Part shown: one piece after another, positions 55,572 through 62,906 of the stretch
Layout of the letters: every line of letters begins with the position of its first letter
How positions within the stretch are numbered: position 1 is the first letter of the stretch
Assembly: GCA_964600235.1 (NCBI GenBank)
Contig: CAZRIV010000002.1
Location: 265,636-329,635, forward strand
Direction: 5' to 3'
Source: MWEI01 sp964600235
Lineage (GTDB): Bacteria; Desulfobacterota; Desulfomonilia; UBA1062
DNA: 64,000 bases
Notes under the pieces: generated by a model
What the model saw: only the letters and a program-made list of their open reading frames with translations
Database searches by the model: none
Told to the model about the DNA's origin: nothing
Translations under genes and position numbers: made by a program

Positions 55572-56516
55572 ATGAAAAAAGAAAATAGCGAGTTAATGAC
55601 AGTTAAAGAGGCTGCCGCCTTTCTCAACATCAATGCGAAAAAGCTCTATGCATTGGCGAACGAGGGGAGACTGCCCGGGACCAAGGTAACGGGAAAATGG
55701 CTGTTCCCGAAGGCAGAACTCGAAGGGTTTGTCTCGGGCAAGGCATGGGAGTCGGTAAAAAAAACCTTCTGGGAATCGCTTATCAACAAGAAAGTCATCC
55801 TCCTGTGCGGTTCGGACGACCCGGTCATCTCCATTGCCCAGGGTCATTTTCACAGGAACTACCCTGACTTCCTGCTTTTTTCGTCCATCGTGGGGAGCAG
55901 GGAGGGCATCAGGCTCCTGAAAGAGGGGTTCTGCACCATTGCCGTGAGCCACCTTTACGATCAGTTGCACTGCGACTTCAACTTCCCCTGTATCCGGGAG
56001 TACTTTGAAAACCCCGATGAGCTGGTGGTTGTCAACCTCTTTTACCGGACCATAGGGTTCGTTTCCAGGGATGTGGCCGTTCAGTCCATGAAGGAATGCA
56101 GGGACAATGAACTGAGATTTCTGAACCGGCAGCAAGGATCCGGGGTCAGGGCACTCGCTGACCACCTTCTGGCAGGTGAAGGGATGAAGCCCTCGGAGAT
56201 AAAGGGCTATGATACCCAGGTGTTCACGCACCACGAGGTGGTGCGCTCCATTGCCGCAAGGTTGTCGGACGTGGGTATTGCCGCCGAGTCGGTAGCCGCA
56301 AGTTCTCCCCTGATATTCTTCCCGATTTTTGATGAACGGTTCGATATGGTCGTAAAGAAGGACATCTTCTTTGACCGCCATATTCAGGCCTTTGTTGAAT
56401 TCATCAGATCTGAAGCATTCAAGGGCCTTCTCAGGACCATGAAAGGATACGGCGACCGTGATACGGGTAAGATTGTTTACCCGAATGAGACCGGAAAACA
56501 AGAAATGACAAGGTAG
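55572..56516 (+). CDS. One-component regulator: excisionase-type helix-turn-helix plus periplasmic-binding-protein-like domain
   Basis: 314 residues. The N-terminal ~55 residues (MTVKEAAAFLNINAKKLYALANEGRLPGTKVTGKWLF) are a MerR/excisionase-type HTH. The remainder has a substrate-binding-like fold (PBP_like type) with LLCGSDDPVISIAQ, LNRQQGSGVRALADHLL and a GIAAES segment. Such proteins often sit beside molybdate or tungstate transporters and sense the oxyanion. Here it precedes tupA by 75 bases and is probably their regulator, by analogy with ModE, but built differently. Confidence 0.85.
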   Translation: MKKENSELMTVKEAAAFLNINAKKLYALANEGRLPGTKVTGKWLFPKAELEGFVSGKAWESVKKTFWESLINKKVILLCGSDDPVISIAQGHFHRNYPDFLLFSSIVGSREGIRLLKEGFCTIAVSHLYDQLHCDFNFPCIREYFENPDELVVVNLFYRTIGFVSRDVAVQSMKECRDNELRFLNRQQGSGVRALADHLLAGEGMKPSEIKGYDTQVFTHHEVVRSIAARLSDVGIAAESVAASSPLIFFPIFDERFDMVVKKDIFFDRHIQAFVEFIRSEAFKGLLRTMKGYGDRDTGKIVYPNETGKQEMTR

Positions 56517-56591
56517 TAAAGGGGAACCGATAACCAGGCCCTTTTCAAGATAGAGTCATAACCAGTTCAAAGAATGAAGGGAGGGGGAATC

Positions 56592-57446
56592 ATGAAAAAG
56601 TTACTCATAGCATGTTTATTTTGTTTGTTGGTTTGTCAGCCTGCTTTTCTAAGTGCAAAAGACGCGGGGTTCGTCTTTATGGCCAGCACCATCGGGCCTG
56701 TTGACTCAGGAATAGTGGCTGCCTTGGAGGACCAGTACGAGAAGGAGACGGGAGTACGAGTGAGGCACGTGGGTGCAGGGACGGGTGCAGCGTTGAAGAT
56801 CGGGACGAAGTGCAATGTGGACCTTGTCATGGTGCATTCCAAGACCCTGGAGGAAAAATTCGTTGCAGACGGGTTCGGCACTGAGCGCATACCTCTTATG
56901 TACAACGATTTTGTCATCGTGGGGCCGATTGCCGATCCAGCAGGGATCAAGGGTATGAAGACGGCCGCCGAGGCGCTAAGTGCAATTTCCGCCAAGGCGG
57001 CTCCCTTCATCAGCAGGGGAGACAAGTCAGGCACCCACATGGCGGAAATGGACCTCTGGGCCAAGGCAGGCATCACGCCTTCAGGATCCTGGTATACCGT
57101 GTATGAGAAAGGCTCGGAGGGGAATGTCGCGACCCTTCTCTATGCCGACCAGAAGGAATCCTACACCGTGATCGACCGGGCCACCTTCCTGACGGTCAAG
57201 GACAAGATCAAGGTCGGGGTGCTTGTGGAAGGTGATGAGGCACTCCTCAATCACATATCCCTCATCCCTGTGAATCCCGCCAAGTGCCCGCGGGTATACA
57301 ACAAGGAGGCCCTTGCCTTTGTTAAGTGGCTCACAAACCCGAAAAAGGGTCAGAAAATTATCGAATCCTTCGGCAAGGACAAGTATGGCCAGCCACTTTT
57401 CTTCCCTGAATCGGACGCTTACAAGGCAAAGAACAAGAAGCAATAG
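56592..57446 (+). CDS. TupA-like tungstate/molybdate-binding protein with altered binding motif
   Basis: About 284 residues from ATG 56592 (GGGAGGGGGA upstream). Signal peptide: KKLLIACLFCLLVCQPAFLSA. The canonical T-T-T-S-T...D-x-G motif of TupA is ASTIGPVDSGIV here, so the Thr/Ser ligands are changed. SRGDKSGTH, the second TupA signature, is kept. It may bind a different anion or bind less tightly. It is followed after 28 bases by the canonical copy and is about 50% like it by eye. Confidence 0.85.
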   Translation: MKKLLIACLFCLLVCQPAFLSAKDAGFVFMASTIGPVDSGIVAALEDQYEKETGVRVRHVGAGTGAALKIGTKCNVDLVMVHSKTLEEKFVADGFGTERIPLMYNDFVIVGPIADPAGIKGMKTAAEALSAISAKAAPFISRGDKSGTHMAEMDLWAKAGITPSGSWYTVYEKGSEGNVATLLYADQKESYTVIDRATFLTVKDKIKVGVLVEGDEALLNHISLIPVNPAKCPRVYNKEALAFVKWLTNPKKGQKIIESFGKDKYGQPLFFPESDAYKAKNKKQ

Positions 57447-57474
57447 AAGCCATATTACATAGGAGGAGAAAAAC

Positions 57475-58323
57475 ATGAAGATACGTAATCTGACGGTTGC
57501 AGTAATACTGGCACTGTGCATGGCAGGCCTGTTCATAAGCTCACCGGTCGAGGCCGCAGGACAGAAGAATCTGATCCTGGCCACCACGACAAGCACCCAG
57601 GACACCGGGCTGCTGGACGTGCTCAACCCGCTGTTCGAAAAGAAGACAGGGTTATTCGTAAAGACCATTGCCGTCGGGTCCGGCCAGGCCATGGCCATGG
57701 GCTCCAAGGGCGAGGCCGATGTACTGCTGGTACACTCGCCTGCGGCTGAGAAGAAGTTTATGGCTGACGGTAATGGCGTAAGCAGGAAGCTCGTCATGCA
57801 CAATGACTTCATCATCGTGGGCCCACCCTCTGATCCTGCAGGTATCAAGGGCATGAAGTCGGCAGCCGAGGCGTTCAAGCAGATCGCAGCCAAGGGCGAA
57901 GTCTTCATGTCCCGCGGCGACAACTCGGGCACGCACGCCAAGGAGAAGGATGTCTGGAAGGCCGCAGGGATAAACCCCGAGGGCCAGAAATACTACCAGC
58001 AGACAGGACTCGGCATGGGACAGACCCTGAACGTTTCTGCCGAGAAAAAGACCTATACCCTGACAGACCGCGGCACCTACCTGGCCCTGAAGAAAAACCT
58101 CGGCCTGGATATCCTGGTAGAGGGAGACAAGGTATTGCTGAACGTCTACCACGTCATTGATGTGAACCCTGCCAAGTTCCCCAAGGTGAACGCACCGGCA
58201 GCCAAGGCCTTTGCCGACTTCATGGTCAGCAAGGAAGTCCAGGGCATCATTGCCAAGTTCGGGGTGGACAAGTACGGCAGCCCGCTCTTCTTCCCGGATG
58301 CCGGAAAGCCCGAATACGAATAA
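57475..58323 (+). CDS. tupA: Tungstate ABC transporter, periplasmic binding protein
   Basis: 282 residues with a signal peptide (VAVILALCMAGLFISSPVEAA). The TupA binding motif LATTTSTQDTGLLD is intact, as is SRGDNSGTH. TupA binds tungstate with high selectivity over molybdate. It is separated from tupB by 75 bases holding a hairpin, which would let the binding protein outnumber the membrane components. Confidence 0.93.
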   Translation: MKIRNLTVAVILALCMAGLFISSPVEAAGQKNLILATTTSTQDTGLLDVLNPLFEKKTGLFVKTIAVGSGQAMAMGSKGEADVLLVHSPAAEKKFMADGNGVSRKLVMHNDFIIVGPPSDPAGIKGMKSAAEAFKQIAAKGEVFMSRGDNSGTHAKEKDVWKAAGINPEGQKYYQQTGLGMGQTLNVSAEKKTYTLTDRGTYLALKKNLGLDILVEGDKVLLNVYHVIDVNPAKFPKVNAPAAKAFADFMVSKEVQGIIAKFGVDKYGSPLFFPDAGKPEYE

Positions 58324-58341
58324 AGGCTCAGGTGTACCAAC

Positions 58342-58363
58342 CCGGGCAGGGTTTCCTGCCCGG
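58342..58363 (+). terminator. Hairpin between tupA and tupB (attenuating terminator)
   Basis: CCGGGCAGG (58342-58350) and its exact reverse complement (58355-58363) form a 9-bp GC-rich stem with loop GTTT, followed by TTCTTCA. It likely reduces read-through into tupB. Confidence 0.6.
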
Positions 58364-58398
58364 TTCTTCATATTCGACATGAGCCGTGAGGAAGTGCC

Positions 58399-59097
58399 AT
58401 GGAACTGATCCTCGAAGGAATCAGGAAGGCCGTCTGGCTGCTGATAACGTTCGACCCCGAGGTGCTCGGGATCACAGGCCTCTCGCTCATGGTTTCCGGT
58501 TCGGCAACCTTCATCAGCCTCTTCATCGGCATCTCTCTTGGAACGGTGGTGGCCCTGACACGCTTCCCGGGGCGCAGGATCGTAGTGAGCCTCATCAACA
58601 CGGGCATGGGAGTGCCTCCTGTGGTGGTGGGCCTGTTCGTGACAATCTTCTTATGGCGCAACGGGCCTTTCGGCGTGCTGGAACTCCTCTATACCCCGAT
58701 GGCCATCGTAATAGCCCAGGCCGTCATTGCCACGCCCATAGTCGCCGGGATCTCGCTGGCCTCCATGCAGAAGCTTCCGGAGGCTTTCCGGCTCCAGATA
58801 CTTGCGCTCGGCGCCACACGGTTCCAGATGATCTGGCTGCTCATCAAGGAGGCGAGGCTGCCCTTGCTGGCAGCGGTCATGGCAGGGTTCGGCGGGGTGA
58901 TCTCCGAGGTGGGGGCCTCCATCATGGTGGGCGGCAACATCAAGGGCTATACCCGCGTGCTCACCACTGCAACGGTCATGGAGACGGGCAAGGGCAACTT
59001 CGACGTGGCCATTGCGCTCAGCGTGATCCTGCTGCTCTTCTCCTTCTGCATCAATGCCATTCTCACCGGTATTCAGCAGCGGGAGCGCCCGCGATGA
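58399..59097 (+). CDS. tupB: Tungstate ABC transporter permease
   Basis: 232 residues with about five membrane helices. The EAA coupling loop is EAFRLQILALGATRFQMIWLLIKEARLPLL. An NGPFG-like periplasmic loop and VVVGLFVTIF helices match TupB/ModB-like permeases. It overlaps tupC by an ATGA. Tungsten enters through it for W/Mo enzymes. Confidence 0.93.
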   Translation: MELILEGIRKAVWLLITFDPEVLGITGLSLMVSGSATFISLFIGISLGTVVALTRFPGRRIVVSLINTGMGVPPVVVGLFVTIFLWRNGPFGVLELLYTPMAIVIAQAVIATPIVAGISLASMQKLPEAFRLQILALGATRFQMIWLLIKEARLPLLAAVMAGFGGVISEVGASIMVGGNIKGYTRVLTTATVMETGKGNFDVAIALSVILLLFSFCINAILTGIQQRERPR

Positions 59098-60188
59098 ATG
59101 ATGATATATTGTCCGTAAGGAATCTGAAGGTCAGCCGCGGCGGCATCCCGGTGCTGGATATTCCCCAGGTAGCTGTTCGCGAGGGCGAGTTCCTGTCCAT
59201 CATCGGCCCCAACGGCACGGGCAAGTCCACGCTGCTGTTGAGCCTGGGCGGCCTTGTGAAACGCGAGGAAGGAGAGATCTATTTCAAAGGGAAGCGCATG
59301 GAAAACGGCGATGATCTGCTCGCCTTCCGCCGCCGCGTGGCCATGGTGTTCCAGGAACCGCTTCTCTTCGATACCACGGTTTACGACAACGTGTCCTCCG
59401 GGCTGAAGATCCGGGGCATGAGCAGGGCGAATATACGCCCCGTGGTGGAAGAGAACCTTGCGCTGTTCGGCATCACGCAGCTGTCTTCCCGCTCGGCACG
59501 CAAGATCTCCGGCGGCGAGGCACAGAGGACCAGCCTGGCCAGGGCCTTTGCCACCGGTCCGGAACTGATCCTGCTGGACGAGCCTTTTGCGTCTCTGGAT
59601 CCTCCAACCAAGGAGTCGATCATTGAGGACCTGGGCCGTGTCATGAAGATAAAACGCACCACGGCCATCATGGCCACCCATGACCGCATGGATGCCCTGC
59701 GGCTTTCCAGCAGGATAGCGGTCATGGATGGCGGGAGGATCGTACAGGTGGGACCGCCCACTGAGGTGATGCACCACCCGGTGAACGATACCGTTGCAGC
59801 CTTCGTGGGAATAGAAACCATACTGGAAGGCAGGGTGAAAGGGATTGCCGGAGGAGCGCTCGAGGTGAACATCAACGGATTCGACGTTTCCTGCACCGGC
59901 GAGTATGCGCAGGGCGAGCAGGTGAAGTGCTTCATCAGGCCCGAGCATGTGACCATATTCCCGGACAAATACCAGCCGGGCTCAAGTGCACGCAACGTTT
60001 TTGCAGGCACTGTCACCAAGGTGCAGCCCATCGGGCTGCTTTACAGGGTAGTTATCGATTGCGGGTTCCTGCTCAGCGCCCACGTAACCCTGCAGTCCGT
60101 GGAAGATCTTCAGCTCGATTCCGGTAAAAGAGTGAAGGCCGAATTCAAGGCCTCGGCCGTGCATGTCATAAGGAGTCAAACAAACTGA
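59094..60188 (+). CDS. tupC: Tungstate ABC transporter ATP-binding protein with TOBE domain
   Basis: About 364 residues from ATG 59094, which overlaps the tupB stop (the open frame upstream, inside tupB, is not coding). Walker A GPNGTGKST, signature SGGEAQRTSLARA, Walker B LILLDEPFASLD, switch His in MATHDRMD. The C-terminal 100 residues form a TOBE domain (about 265-362), the regulatory oxyanion-binding fold of ModC-type ATPases. It converges on the storage protein gene, with 25 bases between stops. Confidence 0.95.
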   Translation: MNDDILSVRNLKVSRGGIPVLDIPQVAVREGEFLSIIGPNGTGKSTLLLSLGGLVKREEGEIYFKGKRMENGDDLLAFRRRVAMVFQEPLLFDTTVYDNVSSGLKIRGMSRANIRPVVEENLALFGITQLSSRSARKISGGEAQRTSLARAFATGPELILLDEPFASLDPPTKESIIEDLGRVMKIKRTTAIMATHDRMDALRLSSRIAVMDGGRIVQVGPPTEVMHHPVNDTVAAFVGIETILEGRVKGIAGGALEVNINGFDVSCTGEYAQGEQVKCFIRPEHVTIFPDKYQPGSSARNVFAGTVTKVQPIGLLYRVVIDCGFLLSAHVTLQSVEDLQLDSGKRVKAEFKASAVHVIRSQTN

Positions 60189-60213
60189 CAGACAGGCTGA
60201 TCGTAGCCGGTGA

Positions 60214-61044
60214 TCACTCCTTGTGGATGATGGTTCCCACATGCATGCCGTCAAGCGCCTTGGTGATGTTTCCCTTCTTGAGACCGTTGATGATCTGGAT
60301 CTTGTCCACGGTTTCACAATTCATTAAGACTTCCAGAAAGCAACGTTCGATCACCAGGTCTTCGAGATCTCGTTTTATAAGATCAGTCGCCCCTATCTCC
60401 GGGATGAATTCGGCGTTTGCATTGGTCTTGGGATTGTCGGTGTACAGGCCGTCCTCGTCCTTGACCAGGATACAGCTCTTTGCTCCGATGAGATTGGCCA
60501 TGAGCAGGGTGCCGGTATCGGTCCGATGGATGGGGAGCCTGCCCACTTCAGGCGGCAGGGCAAAGTAGTCGTATGGCGGCATGCCGTGGGTGACCGGCAT
60601 ACACCCCTGGGAGAAGTAGGTGGGCAGCTTCAGGATGTCGTCCTGGTGGATGCGTACGCCATTGTAGGGTGCAAGCAGTGTGGCGAGCAGGATGGCGTTC
60701 TGTTCGGATATGGTGCTGGCGAACCTGGCGATGATGCCCGTGGGCATGCCCAGCTCCAAGCCGATGGTGTAGATGTGGCGGCTCCTGGTGCCGCCGCCTG
60801 CAGTGAGCAGGATCTTGTGCCTCTCCTTGACCGCGACGATCTCCTTGATGATGGGAGGCAGTGCCTTGACCCCGCGGTCACAGATGGACTGGCCGCCGAT
60901 TTTCATTACGTTCACATCGGGGAACATCCTCATCTGGGGCGGCGTATCCAACTCATCGTACATAGACTTTCTCACCAGGCTTTCGCCCATGAGCTTACTC
61001 TTGATGTGCAGACGTTTCCCGTCTCTTTCTCTCACCAGGGACAT
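60214..61044 (-). CDS. Molybdenum/tungsten storage protein subunit (MosB-like, amino-acid kinase fold)
   Basis: 276 residues. Motifs match the Mo storage protein subunits of Azotobacter from memory: VMKIGGQSICDRG, LLTAGGGTRSRHIYTIGLELGMP, MPPYDYF, HRTDTGTLLMANLIGAKSCILVKDEDGLYTDNPKT, and VDKIQIINGLKKGNITKALDGMHVGTII. It is closer to MosB than MosA. The known protein stores about a hundred W or Mo atoms as polyoxometalate inside an alpha3-beta3 hexamer. Here one gene is seen, so a homohexamer is possible. It lies beside the tungstate importer, consistent with storing its cargo. UMP kinase is excluded by the motifs above. Confidence 0.88.
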   Translation of the reverse strand: MSLVRERDGKRLHIKSKLMGESLVRKSMYDELDTPPQMRMFPDVNVMKIGGQSICDRGVKALPPIIKEIVAVKERHKILLTAGGGTRSRHIYTIGLELGMPTGIIARFASTISEQNAILLATLLAPYNGVRIHQDDILKLPTYFSQGCMPVTHGMPPYDYFALPPEVGRLPIHRTDTGTLLMANLIGAKSCILVKDEDGLYTDNPKTNANAEFIPEIGATDLIKRDLEDLVIERCFLEVLMNCETVDKIQIINGLKKGNITKALDGMHVGTIIHKE

Positions 61045-61088
61045 GCATACATCCTTTCAATCTTTATTCGAGATTACTCTGGGCCTTT

Positions 61089-61310
61089 TCAGACCTCCAC
61101 ATCATCGCCCTTGTATTTACCCTCCTCATCGCGGGCCAGGAGAACCAGCTCTGCGCCAAGGTCTTTGGCGATCATTTCGAGTTCGGTCTTGCGCAGGTGC
61201 TTGGCGTGGATCTTGAGGTCAAGGCCTGCCACGGCAACCAGGAGAAATCTTGGCTTCTTCTCGCCTTCTCCGGCCTTTGTACGTTCACGGTAAAAGATTT
61301 TTCCCGCCAT
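61089..61310 (-). CDS. Small conserved-looking protein
   Basis: 73 residues with GGAGGC upstream. KIFYRERTKAGEGEKKPRFLLVAVAGLDLKIHAKHLRKTELEMIAKDLGAELVLLARDEEGKY is charged and beta-alpha-like, without a known motif. It overlaps the TiaS-like gene by 26 bases and precedes the storage protein by 44 bases, so all three are probably one operon. It may be an accessory to storage or a structural partner of the hexamer. Not identified. Confidence 0.7.
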   Translation of the reverse strand: MAGKIFYRERTKAGEGEKKPRFLLVAVAGLDLKIHAKHLRKTELEMIAKDLGAELVLLARDEEGKYKGDDVEV

Positions 61311-62037
61311 GATCCGTGCCTCCTTTGTCTTTTTTTCTGCCTACACAGGTCCACCCCCCCTTGGGGTCTTGCTGTACCGGCAGTAATGCCTTTCCTGCCC
61401 ACAGCCTCGGCCTCAGCCACCCATGGGAATGGACCAGGTCCGAGGTCGATGGCAGGGGGGCCTGCCTGTCAACGGAAACTACCATGACACCCAGCGATGT
61501 GAGGACGGATACCGGTACCGGATCGGGCAGATCCCTGAGGCGTCCGAACTCGATGAACCTCCCGCACTGCCCCAATGCAGTCAGACCCACAGCGGCGGCT
61601 GCCCCGATGATGCCGTCGCCCGTACCGCCGTGGGCCGAGAGGTGTGCGTCATGCGCCGCCTTCATGGCCTGTGCCTGAGACACAACCTCGCGGGTGCAGT
61701 CCTGAGAAAAGGTTATGATGTCCGAGAGGTTGCCATTGTTGTCAGCACAGACGCACAGTCCGGGGTCGCTACCCGGGACTGCAAGTTTCTCTATGTGTCC
61801 GGCTGCAATGGTAATGATATGATCGAACAGCGATGCATCCTTTGCGTCAACGACGACACAGGCGGAGCTGTTGTGCGAGGTGTACGGGATGCGGTCGTCT
61901 ACGAGGAGCTGCTGCCGCACGACCCCCCAGAGACTGCAGCCTGAAGGCAGGGAATCCTCGAGCCAGCGGGCCACCTTGCCCGTTCCATACTCGCTGTCCT
62001 TTGCGTCCGTGTCGTCCATGCCGATGAATATTCTCAT
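61285..62037 (-). CDS. TiaS-like domain protein (stand-alone)
   Basis: 250 residues. The N-terminus IGMDDTDAKDSEYGTGKVAR matches the IGxDDTDS...T block of archaeal tRNA(Ile2) 2-agmatinylcytidine synthetase, where the Asp residues are catalytic. Later SSACVVV, GTGDGIIGAAAAVGLTALG and CGRFIEFG are like the central domain. The OB-fold and zinc ribbon of full TiaS are missing. Bacteria use TilS instead, so the substrate is not obviously tRNA. It is in an operon with the 73-residue and storage proteins. Confidence 0.75.
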   Translation of the reverse strand: MRIFIGMDDTDAKDSEYGTGKVARWLEDSLPSGCSLWGVVRQQLLVDDRIPYTSHNSSACVVVDAKDASLFDHIITIAAGHIEKLAVPGSDPGLCVCADNNGNLSDIITFSQDCTREVVSQAQAMKAAHDAHLSAHGGTGDGIIGAAAAVGLTALGQCGRFIEFGRLRDLPDPVPVSVLTSLGVMVVSVDRQAPLPSTSDLVHSHGWLRPRLWAGKALLPVQQDPKGGWTCVGRKKDKGGTDHGGKNLLP

Positions 62038-62151
62038 TGCCTACCCTTACCACAGCCCCGTCCTTGATTCGTGGGGCAGTGCCTTTCTCTTTTATAGTGT
62101 CCTTGCTGGAAAAAGCAAATCCTTTGAAATTACGCGGTCTAATGGGGATTA

Positions 62152-62706
62152 TTACTCCCGCGGTTCTATGGACTCGACGGATGCCCGGGAAAATTCACAT
62201 CCACAATAACCCTGGCGGTAAAGCTCCATTTCTTTGGCCAGGGTAATGCTGCGCGCATAACCGTCCTTTTTTTTAAAGTCCATGGCCAGGAATCCGTGCA
62301 AAGCGCTCCCTGTGGAAAAGATGTCTTTCGATGACTTGTGGCGGCTCACAGTGAGCGTAGTGGTAAAGCACGGAATGCCGAGCTGTTTAGCCATGGCTGC
62401 AGTCCTGCCAAGGCTGTATTCGAAGCACTTGATGCAGCGTCGTCCGCGCTCGGGTTCGTCTTCAAGTCCCTTTACGTGGTCCAGCCATGACTGGTGGTCA
62501 TATTCGTCCATGATAAGCTCCAAACCATGGGTTGAAGCGATCTTTACGGTCTCGGCCAGTCGTTTTTCAAACTCTTCCTGCGGGTGGATGTTGGAATTGC
62601 TGAAGAAAAGAACGACAGCATAGTCATTCTCCTTCAGCCTCTCGATGACAGCAGTGGAGCAGGGTGCGCAGCACACGTGAAGGAGGACTCGCTCATTTGA
62701 AGTCAT
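62152..62706 (-). CDS. queH: Epoxyqueuosine reductase QueH
   Basis: 184 residues, the QueH length. Conserved cysteines: HVCCAPCST (two pairs) near residue 9, RRCIKCFEYSLGR near 85, and YCGCEFS near 167. QueH reduces epoxyqueuosine to queuosine in tRNA and replaces QueG. GGGAGG precedes the ATG. It shares direction with the TiaS-like gene but is separated by 115 bases and probably is a separate unit. Confidence 0.94.
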   Translation of the reverse strand: MTSNERVLLHVCCAPCSTAVIERLKENDYAVVLFFSNSNIHPQEEFEKRLAETVKIASTHGLELIMDEYDHQSWLDHVKGLEDEPERGRRCIKCFEYSLGRTAAMAKQLGIPCFTTTLTVSRHKSSKDIFSTGSALHGFLAMDFKKKDGYARSITLAKEMELYRQGYCGCEFSRASVESIEPRE

Positions 62707-62799
62707 AAGACCTCCCTATACCCCAAGCACCCGTAGCATGCAATGAGGGAAGACCTCATTGGGGCCGGGATATTTCTTCTTAAGAATGTTGTGTAATCC

Positions 62800-62829
62800 T
62801 TGACATAATGAAGCTGTTTGGCATAGGCT
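62800..62829 (+). promoter_or_regulatory. Candidate promoter of the formate dehydrogenase gene
   Basis: A perfect TTGACA at 62800-62805 is followed after 17-18 bases by a weak -10 (ATAGGC or TAGGCT, 62823-62829). A TTTGGCAT...TTGT stretch overlaps it and resembles a sigma-54 site, but the -24/-12 spacing is wrong. Confidence 0.4.
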
Positions 62830-62906
62830 TGTTGTGCAAAAAAATGCATACTGTGGCAGGCTCATTCCTTCCCCAGCATCGCAATACCCATATAGAGGAG
62901 TGATCG

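Noticed and set aside
58386..60188. One long open frame joining tupB territory to tupC
   Set aside because: The first 236 codons overlap the real tupB in another frame and show no homology; tupC starts at the ATGA overlap at 59094.
62810..62835. Sigma-54 promoter for fdhA
   Set aside because: TGGCAT is present but no GC at the -12 position with the right 10-base spacing.
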